From Nafulsella turpanensis ZLM-10 (GTDB lineage: Bacteria > Bacteroidota > Bacteroidia > Cytophagales > Cyclobacteriaceae): a DNA stretch of 43,705 nucleotides. Both the position numbers and the translations under genes were made by a program. This document shows positions 14,937 to 23,263 of this stretch, one piece after another (position 1 is the stretch's first letter; each line of letters opens with the position of its first letter). The DNA is taken from the NCBI RefSeq assembly GCF_000346615.1, contig NZ_ANNU01000051.1, positions 1 to 43,705 on the forward strand. Direction: 5' to 3'. The notes under the pieces were generated by a model. It saw nothing but the letters and a program-made list of their open reading frames with translations. It made no database searches and was not told where the DNA came from.

Positions 14937-16268
14937 TTAAATCATACCACGGGCTTTTAGCTCCAGGTATTTATTAATGGTGTTGAGGGTAAGATCTTCC
15001 GGGGCCGTCAGGAGCGCCTGAATACCGTAACGATGCAACTCCTTTACAATCAGCTTTTTTTCAAAAGCCAGCTTTTCCATAACAGTTTGGGTATATACCT
15101 CCTCCAGCGAATTTGCTTCTTTCCGGAGGGCTGTCTGAATTTCAGTATTCTCAAAGAGAATAACCACCAGCAGGTGCTGTTTCGCCATCTGGCGGAGGTA
15201 AGGCAGTTGCCGCTGCATGCTCTGTAAAGACTCGAAGTTCGTGAAAAGCAGCAGCAGGCTTCGCTGGTTGAGTGTCTGGCGCAGGCTAAGATAGAGCCGC
15301 CCAAAGTCGGATTCGCGCCAGGCCGTTTTTTGCTTGTACAGGGCTTCCTGTATCAGGCGCATCTGCCGGGGGTGTTTGCTGGCAGGTACCACCGCCTGCA
15401 CTTTATGCTGAAAGGCCATGAGTCCCGCCTTATCTTCCTTCCGAATAGCAATGTTCGAGAGTACCAGACTGGCGTTAATGGCGTAGTCGAGCAGACTTAA
15501 GCCATGGAAGGGCATGTGCATGAGGCGGCCCTTGTCTATGAGTGAATATACCTGCTGTGAGCGTTCATCCTGGTACTTGTTTACCATGAGCGCGCCACGG
15601 CGCGCCGTGGCTTTCCAGTTGAGCGTGCGGTAATCGTCGCCTCGTACATATTCTTTTATCTGCTCAAACTCCTGATTGTGGCCCAGGCGGCGGATTTTCT
15701 TTATGCCCAAATCCTGCAGCTTATTAGAAATAGCCAGAAGCTCATACTTCCGCATTTGCAGGTAGCTGGGGTACACCGGCACCTCCTGTTCGGCCTGTAT
15801 GGTATACCGCCGGCTGAAGAAACCTAAAATGCTTTGCGCAAACAAATTGATGTTCCCGAAATGATAAGCACCTCTTTTTACGGGACGCAAAAAGTAGGTG
15901 TGGCTTTTTTGCTCTCCACTGGTGAGCCTGAAATGGAAACAAAGGTCGCGAAGCTGAAACTGGGGCGGTACCTCATCGATTACCTCCAGCTGAATAGGGT
16001 GCGGGTAATGATTGCCTATTTCGAGCAACACCGGGTTTTCATCGCCATTCGACAGACGGTCGGCCAAAATGCGGCGGGCGCTAATGCCACGGCGGGTGCG
16101 ATACAGCAAAAACAAGTCGAGGAGCAGGAACAGGAGCAGCACCCAAAAGCCCGCCTGGGCCAGCACAAAGAGCAGGCGCAGGCTAAAGCCGGCAAGGGCC
16201 AGGCCGGTAAGGAACAGCGCAAAGTAGTAAAAGCGCCGCTGGATATATAGGGAGCGAATAAGCTGCAC
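14937..16268 (-). CDS. DUF58 domain protein, membrane anchored
   Basis: A 443-residue protein with two hydrophobic N-terminal helices (about 13-34 and 36-52), a beta-rich middle, and the DUF58 signature in VRGDDYRTLNWKATAR near residue 210. A von Willebrand A-like region with a DKGRLM segment near 245 follows. DUF58 proteins are encoded next to MoxR ATPases almost universally and are thought to be their clients or adaptors. The start is GTG at 16268, overlapping the MoxR stop as TAGTG, which implies translational coupling. The vWA metal site looks degenerate. It is the sixth gene of the minus-strand cluster. Confidence 0.9.
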   Translation of the reverse strand: MQLIRSLYIQRRFYYFALFLTGLALAGFSLRLLFVLAQAGFWVLLLFLLLDLFLLYRTRRGISARRILADRLSNGDENPVLLEIGNHYPHPIQLEVIDEVPPQFQLRDLCFHFRLTSGEQKSHTYFLRPVKRGAYHFGNINLFAQSILGFFSRRYTIQAEQEVPVYPSYLQMRKYELLAISNKLQDLGIKKIRRLGHNQEFEQIKEYVRGDDYRTLNWKATARRGALMVNKYQDERSQQVYSLIDKGRLMHMPFHGLSLLDYAINASLVLSNIAIRKEDKAGLMAFQHKVQAVVPASKHPRQMRLIQEALYKQKTAWRESDFGRLYLSLRQTLNQRSLLLLFTNFESLQSMQRQLPYLRQMAKQHLLVVILFENTEIQTALRKEANSLEEVYTQTVMEKLAFEKKLIVKELHRYGIQALLTAPEDLTLNTINKYLELKARGMI

Positions 16269-17263
16269 TAGCGGGGTACTTCTATGTTTTCGACCAGCTG
16301 ATGGATAACATCGGCCATGGCGGCACCTTCCATTTCGCGCTCAGGAGTTAACTGTACGCGGTGTGAGAGGACGGGAGCGGTAAGACGCTTTACATCTTCA
16401 GGCGTAATAAAATCTCTTCCCTGTAAAGCTGCCGCGGCTTTAGCACCCGTTAAAAGAGCAATGGAAGCACGCGGCGAAGCGCCAAGGTACAGGTCGGGAT
16501 GGTTCCGGGTACTGTTGACGATTTGTGCAATATAGCGAAGTAGTTCAGGGCTGGCATGCACTTCTTTTACCAGCTGGCGGCAATGCTGTATTTGATCGGG
16601 CGACAGCACTGCTTCAATGGCCTTGCTGGCAACCACATTTTTCCGCTGCTGGTGCCCTTCAAGAATGGCTACCTCTTCCTCCAGTCCGGGATAAGGCACT
16701 ACTATTTTAAACAGAAAACGGTCAAGCTGTGCTTCCGGCAGGCGGTATGTGCCTTCCTGCTCAATAGGGTTTTGGGTGGCCATCACCATAAAGGGCTCCT
16801 CCATTTTAAAAGTATTGCCATCCATGGTTATCTGCCGCTCTTCCATTACCTCGAAGAGGGCAGCCTGCGTTTTGGCCGGGGCGCGGTTTATTTCATCTAT
16901 CAGCACCAAATTGCTGAAGATAGGGCCTTTTTTATAGTCAAAAGTGGTTGTTTGCATATTGAATACCGAGGTGCCCAGGATATCCGAAGGCATGAGGTCG
17001 GGCGTAAACTGGATGCGTGAAAAACCGGTGGAAATGCTGCCTGCCAGCAATTTGGCGGTAAGGGTTTTGGCTACCCCCGGCACGCCTTCCAGCAATACAT
17101 GCCCTTCGGCCAGCAGCGCAATGAGCATCAGCTCCACCATTTCCTGCTGGCCAATTATAACCTTTCCTATTTCTGAGCGGATACGTTCAGCACTTTCCCG
17201 CAGTTCTTCCAGCTGCAGCCGACTGGTTTGAAAGGGGCTGCTAAGGTTTTCTTCTGTATTCAT
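16268..17263 (-). CDS. MoxR-family AAA+ ATPase
   Basis: A 331-residue AAA+ ATPase of the MoxR group, acting as a chaperone for partner proteins that often carry vWA or DUF58 domains. It shows Walker A GVPGVAKT at about 60-67, Walker B LVLIDEINRAP near 120, sensor 1 ATQNPIEQEGTYRLPEAQLDRF near 165, and a sensor-2 region with GASPRAS. The start overlaps the DUF4350 stop by four bases (ATGA), and the stop overlaps the DUF58 start. Such tight packing indicates that the gene products work together, most likely at the inner membrane because both neighbours are membrane proteins. Confidence 0.95.
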   Translation of the reverse strand: MNTEENLSSPFQTSRLQLEELRESAERIRSEIGKVIIGQQEMVELMLIALLAEGHVLLEGVPGVAKTLTAKLLAGSISTGFSRIQFTPDLMPSDILGTSVFNMQTTTFDYKKGPIFSNLVLIDEINRAPAKTQAALFEVMEERQITMDGNTFKMEEPFMVMATQNPIEQEGTYRLPEAQLDRFLFKIVVPYPGLEEEVAILEGHQQRKNVVASKAIEAVLSPDQIQHCRQLVKEVHASPELLRYIAQIVNSTRNHPDLYLGASPRASIALLTGAKAAAALQGRDFITPEDVKRLTAPVLSHRVQLTPEREMEGAAMADVIHQLVENIEVPR

Positions 17264-18492
17264 ATCGAGTGTGATTCTTGCGTTGGGTTAAAATTGTGCT
17301 CATCCGAATAGTAAAACATCAGGATGATTTTGTTCAGTTGAAGTAAATCATCGGCAGAGATTTGCGAATGGTTTTCTACCTGATGAATTTGTGTTGCCAG
17401 CTGGAAGACTTTTTCTTCCTTATTACTGCTTTTCAGCGCCAGTTGCTGCACAAAAGAAGGGTCGTGCCAGTTTGCCTGCAGGCGGTAATGGCTTCGGATG
17501 TATTCATTCAGGTAGGTAATCTTTTTAAGTGCCAGGTTGCGGTGGTCGCCCTGCTGAAAATAAAGCTGACCAATAGTGCCTGCAAATTCTAGACTGGTGT
17601 TTTGTGGTGCGTCCATTAGCGGAATAGGCCGTTGTTTTCGCTTTAGGCCGAAGAGCACGAAAAGGAGCAGTACTATCATGCCAAAATAGTAGGCCCAGCG
17701 TAGTTCATCCCTGCTTAGCACGAAGCGCAGAGGCGAGGAGGACTCCAGTCGGCCACTCTGGTAGAACTCCGTCCAGTACAGCGGGGCAGGTGGCAGGTAC
17801 GAAAGAGCCGTTTCGGCAAAACGATGGTTATTTCCTTCGAGCAGATAATAGTTGGAGAATGCCAGGGGAGTGGTGGAAAGATATAGCTGTCCTTTACCCC
17901 AGGGCCTGCGAATGAAAACAGCTTGTTGCGCCTGGTTCTGTGCAAGTACTTCACTTTCGGCTGCTAGAGAGTCGAAGGACGCCGGCAGGGCCGCCAGGGT
18001 ATAGGCAAAACGCTCCTGCGGTAGCTGCGGATGGGTAAACCGGATAAAAGTAGAATCTGCTGTCCCATCAAAATAAGTTTCCTGACTAATGCTTTCAAAA
18101 AGGTTATGCCGGGTTTGCAACTGCAGGGTATCTGCAAAAGAACCGCGGAAGTGGAGAGCAGCTATAAAAACGTGGGCTCCTTCGGCTGCCTTTTCCAGCA
18201 GCACATCTGCATCTGCTTTATCGGGGGCAAAATGCTCCGCGAGTATCAGGTAGTTCCTTTGTGCAGGGGCCGTATCCATCTCGTATATAGTGAGGTGGTT
18301 ATGGGTAATGCCCTGTGGCGGGAAAAGCTCTGGCAGCACCTGATAAAGGGCATAGGCCCCATAGGGATTTTTATCGTCCGCGGAAAGGGTAATGGTCCAG
18401 TTCAGAGGCTTGGGAATAAGCAGTTCAGCCAGCACCATCAGCAGAAGTGCAAGCCCTATAAGCAGGTAGGGGGTGAGTTTCTTCCTGTTCAT
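17260..18492 (-). CDS. DUF4350 domain membrane protein
   Basis: With the ATG at 18492 the protein has 410 residues; this start overlaps the upstream stop as ATGA and gives a normal N-terminus. A further upstream ATG at 18588 would add 32 residues unlike a start and overlap the neighbour by 100 bases. Features are an N-terminal helix (MNRKKLTPYLLIGLALLLMV), an extracytoplasmic DUF4350 region with NPYGAYALYQVLPELF near 40, a second helix near residue 260 (LRWAYYFGMIVLLLFVLFGL), and a helical cytoplasmic tail. DUF4350 occurs with MoxR and DUF58 genes in several phyla; its function is unknown. The ThuA/GATase-like fold suggests binding, but no catalytic triad is evident. Confidence 0.85.
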   Translation of the reverse strand: MNRKKLTPYLLIGLALLLMVLAELLIPKPLNWTITLSADDKNPYGAYALYQVLPELFPPQGITHNHLTIYEMDTAPAQRNYLILAEHFAPDKADADVLLEKAAEGAHVFIAALHFRGSFADTLQLQTRHNLFESISQETYFDGTADSTFIRFTHPQLPQERFAYTLAALPASFDSLAAESEVLAQNQAQQAVFIRRPWGKGQLYLSTTPLAFSNYYLLEGNNHRFAETALSYLPPAPLYWTEFYQSGRLESSSPLRFVLSRDELRWAYYFGMIVLLLFVLFGLKRKQRPIPLMDAPQNTSLEFAGTIGQLYFQQGDHRNLALKKITYLNEYIRSHYRLQANWHDPSFVQQLALKSSNKEEKVFQLATQIHQVENHSQISADDLLQLNKIILMFYYSDEHNFNPTQESHSI

Positions 18493-19223
18493 GTGCGCTG
18501 ACGGAGGCTTTGCGTTAAAGACTGGTAATGCTGTTCTGCCTCCCGGAAGGACTGTTCCTGCATCTGGAAATTGCCGTACCACGCCCATTCAAAGAAATAC
18601 CCTAGTTGGCGGAAGGGCGATTGCAGCTGCGGAAGCTTAAGCTCCTGCTGGTACTGGTAGTTAGTTTTGCCGGGCTTCCATTGAATATGCTCGCGATCGG
18701 TAAGCTCTTTAAGGGCGGAAAGATAAAGCAGTCGAATGGCCTTATTCCACTCCTGGTTTTGAAGGGCATCGGCCAGGGCCGTCTGGAAGTCAATGGCATG
18801 GATATTTTCATGTGGGGCATGGTCTTCATTTTGCAGCACTGCCTGCCTGTTTTTGGCACTCCAGAGGCCGCTCAAGTCTACGTTCATGAGCCGCAGCACC
18901 GTATATACGATGGCGCCAAAGCAGATAGTGTACAGTACTACTTCGATAAAGCCGGCGGCCTTAGGTGTACCAAAGAGCCTGAGCAATTGCAGGAGAAGCC
19001 AGTTGCGGAACTGTAACCACCAGTTATTGTCCGGGTTGGCCAGCTGATAGTCCATTTCCTCATCGGCATACAGTTCCTGTAGGGTTTCCTGCTCAATATG
19101 GCGGATTTGGGGTGCAGCCGTACTATCGGTCTGCATCTCCATGCCTTTTGAGAGCTGCGGTAGGCTAAGCAGAAGAAAGAGGAAAAAAGGATATAAAAGC
19201 TTAATAATGCTCGTCTTCGTCAT
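18489..19223 (-). CDS. DUF4129 domain membrane protein
   Basis: Starting at ATG 19223 gives 244 residues with a signal-anchor or signal peptide (TSIIKLLYPFFLFLLLSLPQ). The longer frame from 19346 runs deep into the upstream gene and is unlikely. A second hydrophobic segment lies near residue 100 (FIEVVLYTICFGAIVYTVL). The cytoplasmic C-terminal DUF4129 domain contains the family's aromatic end, LGYFFEWAWYGNFQM. DUF4129 proteins sit in MoxR/DUF58 clusters and often in transglutaminase operons. The start overlaps the previous gene's end by 23 bases, and the stop overlaps DUF4350 by four. Confidence 0.85.
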   Translation of the reverse strand: MTKTSIIKLLYPFFLFLLLSLPQLSKGMEMQTDSTAAPQIRHIEQETLQELYADEEMDYQLANPDNNWWLQFRNWLLLQLLRLFGTPKAAGFIEVVLYTICFGAIVYTVLRLMNVDLSGLWSAKNRQAVLQNEDHAPHENIHAIDFQTALADALQNQEWNKAIRLLYLSALKELTDREHIQWKPGKTNYQYQQELKLPQLQSPFRQLGYFFEWAWYGNFQMQEQSFREAEQHYQSLTQSLRQRT

Positions 19224-20202
19224 GTAAATCATTCTTCTGCACACCAAAGCTTTCCATTCTTTCCAGTAATCCACTCGCTTCTTTTCGCTCACGAAGGCTG
19301 TAGTACTGGAAAGTAATGGCGATAAAAAGGATGCTGTAAAGCGCAAAGGAGCCTAGCATACTCACACCGGAAGCCAACGAAAACAGGATATTATAGAGCA
19401 TGCCAGGTGCTTCGGCCGTAGCTTCTCCATCGGCAACATGCATCACCTGCATAAACATCATAATATACATCGGAACGGCAAAGATAATGCCCATAATGGA
19501 CTGAATAAAGCCAACAATAATAACCAGGCCTGCAGTGCTGAGCCACTTGCCTGAAATGAGCTTAAATAAGCGGCTAAAGGCGGTAAAAATACCCACACCT
19601 TCCATGCTGCGAATGGGGTAGAGCAGGGTAAGAGCGGGGTATATTATCAAAATAGCTATAAACATCAGCAACATCATCAACCCAATTAAAACAGGGGTAG
19701 GCTCGGCTGCAGATAGGAGAATGACCGGGAGTGCAATAATACCTGTAGCGAAAAGCACGCCAATAAGCAAGGCGATGGAGGTGCCTAATACCTGAAAGAA
19801 CTCTCTGCCTATACCCGCCCATACTGCTCCCGTTGAAATGCGGGCATGACCTTCAGCGATATACTGCCGGAGGTGCCGCATGGTAACAGCCACAATAAGG
19901 GTAAGGGCAATAATGGAGCAAACCATCATGCCAATGACTCCAGTCACTAATAAAGCGGTGTTGGGACCTTCGGCACCGAAAGGATCATTGCGCCCTGCCA
20001 GCACAGCGCCAAAAGTCTCGCCCTGGTACATCCCGTAGAAGATGCCGGTAAGTAAGGCAAAGGGTCCTGCAATCAGCAGGATATTTTTGGTAATGGGCCT
20101 GAAGTTCTGGCTCAGAAATTCAAAAGTGGCATTTAATTTCTGGCTGAAACTTCTTTCCTTTTTGAAGTTAATTGGCCGGTGGTGGAGGGTTGCCTGTTGC
20201 AT
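19201..20202 (-). CDS. Six-helix membrane protein in the MoxR cluster
   Basis: A 333-residue integral membrane protein with six hydrophobic spans, at about residues 38-60, 82-107, 133-160, 168-192, 212-245 and 270-300. The soluble N-terminus is basic, and the C-terminal tail is acidic and His-containing (DEDEHY). It resembles the glycerophosphodiester-phosphodiesterase membrane-domain/DUF4013-type proteins often found next to SpoIIM genes, but I see no catalytic motif. Its start lies inside the SpoIIM gene (35-base overlap) and its end inside DUF4129. Co-production is therefore near certain, and a membrane complex is the simplest reading. Confidence 0.8.
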   Translation of the reverse strand: MQQATLHHRPINFKKERSFSQKLNATFEFLSQNFRPITKNILLIAGPFALLTGIFYGMYQGETFGAVLAGRNDPFGAEGPNTALLVTGVIGMMVCSIIALTLIVAVTMRHLRQYIAEGHARISTGAVWAGIGREFFQVLGTSIALLIGVLFATGIIALPVILLSAAEPTPVLIGLMMLLMFIAILIIYPALTLLYPIRSMEGVGIFTAFSRLFKLISGKWLSTAGLVIIVGFIQSIMGIIFAVPMYIMMFMQVMHVADGEATAEAPGMLYNILFSLASGVSMLGSFALYSILFIAITFQYYSLRERKEASGLLERMESFGVQKNDLHDEDEHY

Positions 20203-21151
20203 GTTTTTTATATAATTGTGCAGGGTAAATTACAAAGTAGTAGACAATAAAAGCGGCCGATGTAAGAATAATAAATGCTTTGGCAGTCCAGTGCCAGTCG
20301 GTAAGCCGGGTAACAAATGCTTCCAGAAAACCGGCGGTAATAAAGAGCGGAATCAGCCCGATAACAATCTTCAATCCCTTTTTTGCCCCCCGCTTAAATG
20401 ACTCCAGTCGCGGAAAAGTGCCTGGAAAGAGAATGCTGTTGCCCATGACCAGTCCCGCCCCTCCGGCAATAATAATGGCGCTGATTTCGAGGGTGCCATG
20501 TATCCAAATAGTCAGGAAGGAGGTGAGGAAAAGTCCTTTCTGGTAAAAGAAGTACTGGAAAGCACCGAGCATTACCCCATTCTGGAAGAGAAAATAGCCC
20601 GTGCCTACGGAAAATAGCAGGCCGAAGGCAAAAGTGGAGAGTGATACTTTAATGTTGTTGAGTGTAATGAGGATGAACATCTCCAGCCTGCCCATGCTCT
20701 TGTATACCCCCATAGGGTCGCCACTGGCTATATTCTCAAGCGTCATGTTAATATAGGCATCGCCCATAATCAGGCGGCTGAAGGTGTTGTCATTGGCGGC
20801 ACTCAGGGCGCCCAGTCCTATGGCGGCGGCAAAAATGAGGAAGGCATAGAACAGCTGCCAGCGGGCCTCGTAACAAATCAGCGGAAGCTCGTATAGCCAG
20901 AAGCTTACAAAGCGGCCGGACTTTTCTTTCTTGTTGCGGTAAATTTCCTGGTGCACGCTTGCTGCCAGTCCATTGAGGTAGCGGGTATTCTGGCTGCGCG
21001 GGTAATGCGTCCGGGCATAAGCCAGGTCGTCGGTAAGGGTAATGAAGAGAGATGCCAGTCTGTCGGGCTGTACGCGCTGTTTTTTATTCAGCAGTTCCTC
21101 AAACTCTTTCCATTTATTATAATTATTTTTGACGAACAAGGCCTCGCGCAT
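20168..21151 (-). CDS. SpoIIM (stage II sporulation M)-family membrane protein
   Basis: A 327-residue DUF95/SpoIIM-family protein. A charged helical N-terminal part (about 1-100) precedes five or so membrane spans. The family segment with a long gap before FILITLNNIKVSLSTFAFGLLFSVGTGYFLFQNGVMLGAF near 165-205 is clear, as is HGTLEISAIIIAGGAG near 230. SpoIIM itself helps peptidoglycan remodelling during Bacillus engulfment, but homologues in non-sporulating bacteria, including Bacteroidota and mycobacteria, accompany MoxR and RDD genes. It opens the minus-strand cluster, and its start codon touches the -7 box of the divergent RDD promoter. A possible minus-strand -7 box is at 21182-21175. Confidence 0.9.
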   Translation of the reverse strand: MREALFVKNNYNKWKEFEELLNKKQRVQPDRLASLFITLTDDLAYARTHYPRSQNTRYLNGLAASVHQEIYRNKKEKSGRFVSFWLYELPLICYEARWQLFYAFLIFAAAIGLGALSAANDNTFSRLIMGDAYINMTLENIASGDPMGVYKSMGRLEMFILITLNNIKVSLSTFAFGLLFSVGTGYFLFQNGVMLGAFQYFFYQKGLFLTSFLTIWIHGTLEISAIIIAGGAGLVMGNSILFPGTFPRLESFKRGAKKGLKIVIGLIPLFITAGFLEAFVTRLTDWHWTAKAFIILTSAAFIVYYFVIYPAQLYKKHATGNPPPPAN

Positions 21152-21158
21152 ACCTTTG
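21128..21158 (+). promoter_or_regulatory. Bacteroidota-type promoter of the RDD gene
   Basis: TTTG at 21128-21131, a 19-base spacer and TACCTTTG at 21151-21158 match the consensus exactly. Start of transcription would be near 21163-21165, giving a leader of about 25 bases. The element lies over the first codons of the divergent SpoIIM gene. Confidence 0.6.
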
Positions 21159-21174
21159 CAATTTACTCCGAGGT

Positions 21175-21182
21175 CAAATATA
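21175..21182 (-). promoter_or_regulatory. Candidate -7 box of the SpoIIM-MoxR operon
   Basis: On the minus strand TATATTTG fits TAnnTTTG, with the SpoIIM ATG 24 bases further on. No TTTG is found at the right distance, so this is weak. If used, this promoter and the RDD promoter overlap face to face. Confidence 0.35.
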
Positions 21183-21189
21183 ACTAATC

Positions 21190-21900
21190 ATGCAAAAAGT
21201 TGGTATTCAAACCACACAAAATGTACTGATAGATTATGAGGTCGCAGGTTTGGGGGAGCGGATAGGCGCTTACCTGCTCGATGCTCTTTTGCTGGGGGCC
21301 TACCTGCTGGTGCTGGTGTACATCAATATAGAAATCCAGACCCTGCCCATTTATGTAAATGTGGTGCTGGTGCTCCCGGTGTTTCTGTACCACCTGATTT
21401 GTGAGGTTTTCTTTAACGGACAAAGCCTGGCCAAAAAGCAGCTGCATATTAAAGTGGTGCGGCTCGATGGCACCTCACCCGGGCTTGGAAGCTATTTGTT
21501 GCGCTGGATTTTACGCCCGGTAGACTTTCTGCTCTATGGTTCCGTGGCGATTCTTTGTATCCTGATTGGAGGGAAAGGCCAGCGCCTGGGCGATATCGCT
21601 GCCGGCACCACCGTGGTAAAATACCGGAAAGATACTTTTACCCGAATGCAGCCGGTATATGCTCCTGTGCAGGATGAAGACCATGTGGTAACATTTCCGC
21701 AGGTAAATCGCCTGACCGATGAAGATATTGCCCTGATACGTGAAACGTTGCAGCTGTATCGTCGTACGGCCAATGGTCAGCCTGTGCAGCTTATGAGCGA
21801 TAAGGCAAAAGAATTGCTGGGAGTGGAGACGAACATGCCTCCGGTAAAATTCCTGAACGTTCTTCTGAAGGACTACCAACACCTGAGCACACAGGCATGA
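21190..21900 (+). CDS. RDD family membrane protein
   Basis: A 236-residue RDD-domain protein with three predicted helices, at about 27-48, 55-75 and 110-130. The family residues are an Arg in GLGERIGAYLLDALLL and Asp in RPVDFLLYG and GQRLGDIAAGTTVV. A soluble C-terminal region of about 90 residues follows. RDD proteins are proposed transporters or membrane assembly factors, and some have been linked to Na+/H+ exchange. The family recurs beside SpoIIM, MoxR and DUF58 genes, as here, where it is divergent from that operon. Its TGA overlaps the ATG of the cytochrome b5-like gene. Confidence 0.9.
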   Translation: MQKVGIQTTQNVLIDYEVAGLGERIGAYLLDALLLGAYLLVLVYINIEIQTLPIYVNVVLVLPVFLYHLICEVFFNGQSLAKKQLHIKVVRLDGTSPGLGSYLLRWILRPVDFLLYGSVAILCILIGGKGQRLGDIAAGTTVVKYRKDTFTRMQPVYAPVQDEDHVVTFPQVNRLTDEDIALIRETLQLYRRTANGQPVQLMSDKAKELLGVETNMPPVKFLNVLLKDYQHLSTQA

Positions 21901-22136
21901 GTGAAGAGCTAAAGGTGTATACCCGCGCTCAGCTGGCCCTTCGAAACGGACAGGATCGTCCGGAAATATGGGTAGCCTACCTCGGCCAGATATACGATGT
22001 AGGCGCCTCCCGCCTCTGGCGTAACGGCAAACATTATGAACATTGGGCCGGGCAGGATTTAACAGACGAATTAAAAGATGCCCCCCATACCGAAAAAGTT
22101 TTTGATAAGTTTGAGGTGGTAGGAAAACTAATTTGA
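21897..22136 (+). CDS. Cytochrome b5-like heme-binding domain protein
   Basis: A 79-residue single-domain protein of the cytochrome b5-like/heme-steroid-binding family. Visible matches are YTRAQLALRNG, then WVAYLGQIYDVGASRLWRNGKHYEHWAGQDLTDEL, then APHTEKVFDKF and VGKLI at the end. His residues in GKHYEHW and APH are candidates for heme ligation, though the classic HPGG is not present, as in membrane-steroid-receptor-like members. It has no signal peptide, so it would be cytoplasmic. The start overlaps the RDD stop by four bases (ATGA), tying it to the RDD membrane protein and suggesting a redox or heme-sensing accessory. Confidence 0.8.
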   Translation: MSEELKVYTRAQLALRNGQDRPEIWVAYLGQIYDVGASRLWRNGKHYEHWAGQDLTDELKDAPHTEKVFDKFEVVGKLI

Positions 22137-22190
22137 GAATGTGGAAATTTGGAAATGAGTAGAGTGACGATGGATGTAGAATTTTAGAGC

Positions 22191-22267
22191 CAGGATCCAA
22201 GAGAGGGAGAGGTCCTTAAAAGGCTGTCATTGCGAACGCAGCCCGGCGGAGTGAAGCAATCTTTATC
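22191..22267. repeat. Intergenic repeat, copy 2
   Basis: The counterpart of 12593-12667. The conserved block is 22224-22267. After it CCATTAAAGAG recurs at 22344-22354 and CCACTAAA at 22398-22405, in the same order as copy 1 but with about 65 more bases in between. Like copy 1 it fills the gap before a plus-strand gene. The remaining intergenic sequence has no gene or clear promoter. Confidence 0.65.
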
Positions 22268-22417
22268 TATGAGAGAGGGAGCATCAAAGGGGAACTCTGC
22301 AAATAAGCAGGCGATGGCGGCACTCTGTTCGCCATTACAGTTTCCATTAAAGAGCAGGTACCTGGGCAGGGAATAGACATGCAGAACTAACCATCAGCCA
22401 CTAAAAACGAACAACTA

Positions 22418-23263
22418 ATGATAATTATAGCAGACAGCGGATCTACAAAAACAGAATGGCGGATTCTCCAGCCAGATGGCACTATTTCTCAGGCTCGTAC
22501 CAGTGGATGTAATCCGCACCACCAGACGGCTGCGGAAATGACTGCCCATTTGCAAAAAGAGCTGCCGGGGCAGATACCGGAAGGCCCGGTAGAACAGCTG
22601 TTTTTCTATGGCGCTGGCTGTAGTTCCGAAAAATCGAAAAATATTGTTAGGGAGGCCTTTAAGGTGCTGTTTCCTGATACTGAGCTGGTGATAGAGCATG
22701 ACCTGCTGGCGGCTGCCCGTGCTCTGTGCCTCGATGAGCCGGGGGTTGCCTGTATACTTGGTACCGGTTCGAGCTCCTGTCGGTACGATGGAAAAGAAAT
22801 TGCTGAGCAGGTGCCCGCCCTTGGGTATATTTTAGGCGATGAAGGAAGCGGGTGTGACCTGGGTAAAAAAGTAGTGTCGGATTTTCTGCGGGGCGATATG
22901 CCGGAGCATTTGCAGGCGCGCTTCCAGAAGCGCTTCTCAGTAACAGTGGAGGAGGTGCTGGACCGTATTTACCGCCAGGCATTTCCCAAGCCTTACCTGG
23001 CCACCTTTTCCCGTTTTCTCTTTCATAACCTGAAGGACCCGTACTGTTACACCTTGGTGTACAACAGCTTTACTGCCTTTATCCGCACGAATGTACTCAA
23101 GTATGAAGGACATCAGGAACTGCCGGTGCATTTTGTAGGCTCTATCGCTTTCTACTATGGCAACATCCTTCGTCAGGCGGCTGCCGACCAGGGGCTACGG
23201 GTGGGGCGTATCCTCGAAAGCCCTATTGCTGGCTTAACTTTATTTCATGGAGATAAAGATTAG
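22418..23263 (+). CDS. BadF/BadG-family ATPase, N-acetylglucosamine-kinase-like
   Basis: A 281-residue ASKHA-fold protein. The phosphate-1 loop is DSGSTKTEWR at residues 6-15, a phosphate-2 region ILGTGSSSC is near 113, and GYILGDEGSGCDLGKK near 138 matches the eukaryotic-type GlcNAc kinase / BadF-BcrA group. An adenosine-motif-like VGSIAFYYG lies near 245. Members of this size in Bacteroidota are usually annotated as N-acetylglucosamine kinases that phosphorylate amino sugars from cell-wall or chitin recycling. The substrate is inferred, not shown. There is no sugar operon around it. Its stop overlaps the convergent GNAT stop by four bases. Confidence 0.85.
   Translation: MIIIADSGSTKTEWRILQPDGTISQARTSGCNPHHQTAAEMTAHLQKELPGQIPEGPVEQLFFYGAGCSSEKSKNIVREAFKVLFPDTELVIEHDLLAAARALCLDEPGVACILGTGSSSCRYDGKEIAEQVPALGYILGDEGSGCDLGKKVVSDFLRGDMPEHLQARFQKRFSVTVEEVLDRIYRQAFPKPYLATFSRFLFHNLKDPYCYTLVYNSFTAFIRTNVLKYEGHQELPVHFVGSIAFYYGNILRQAAADQGLRVGRILESPIAGLTLFHGDKD

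Noticed and set aside
16556-17020. 154-codon plus-strand frame opposite the MoxR gene
   Set aside because: Antisense to conserved Walker motifs of MoxR; the frame is open through codon bias of the real gene only.
18031-18501. 156-codon plus-strand frame opposite DUF4350
   Set aside because: Antisense shadow of a gene locked into an overlapping operon; composition is not protein-like.
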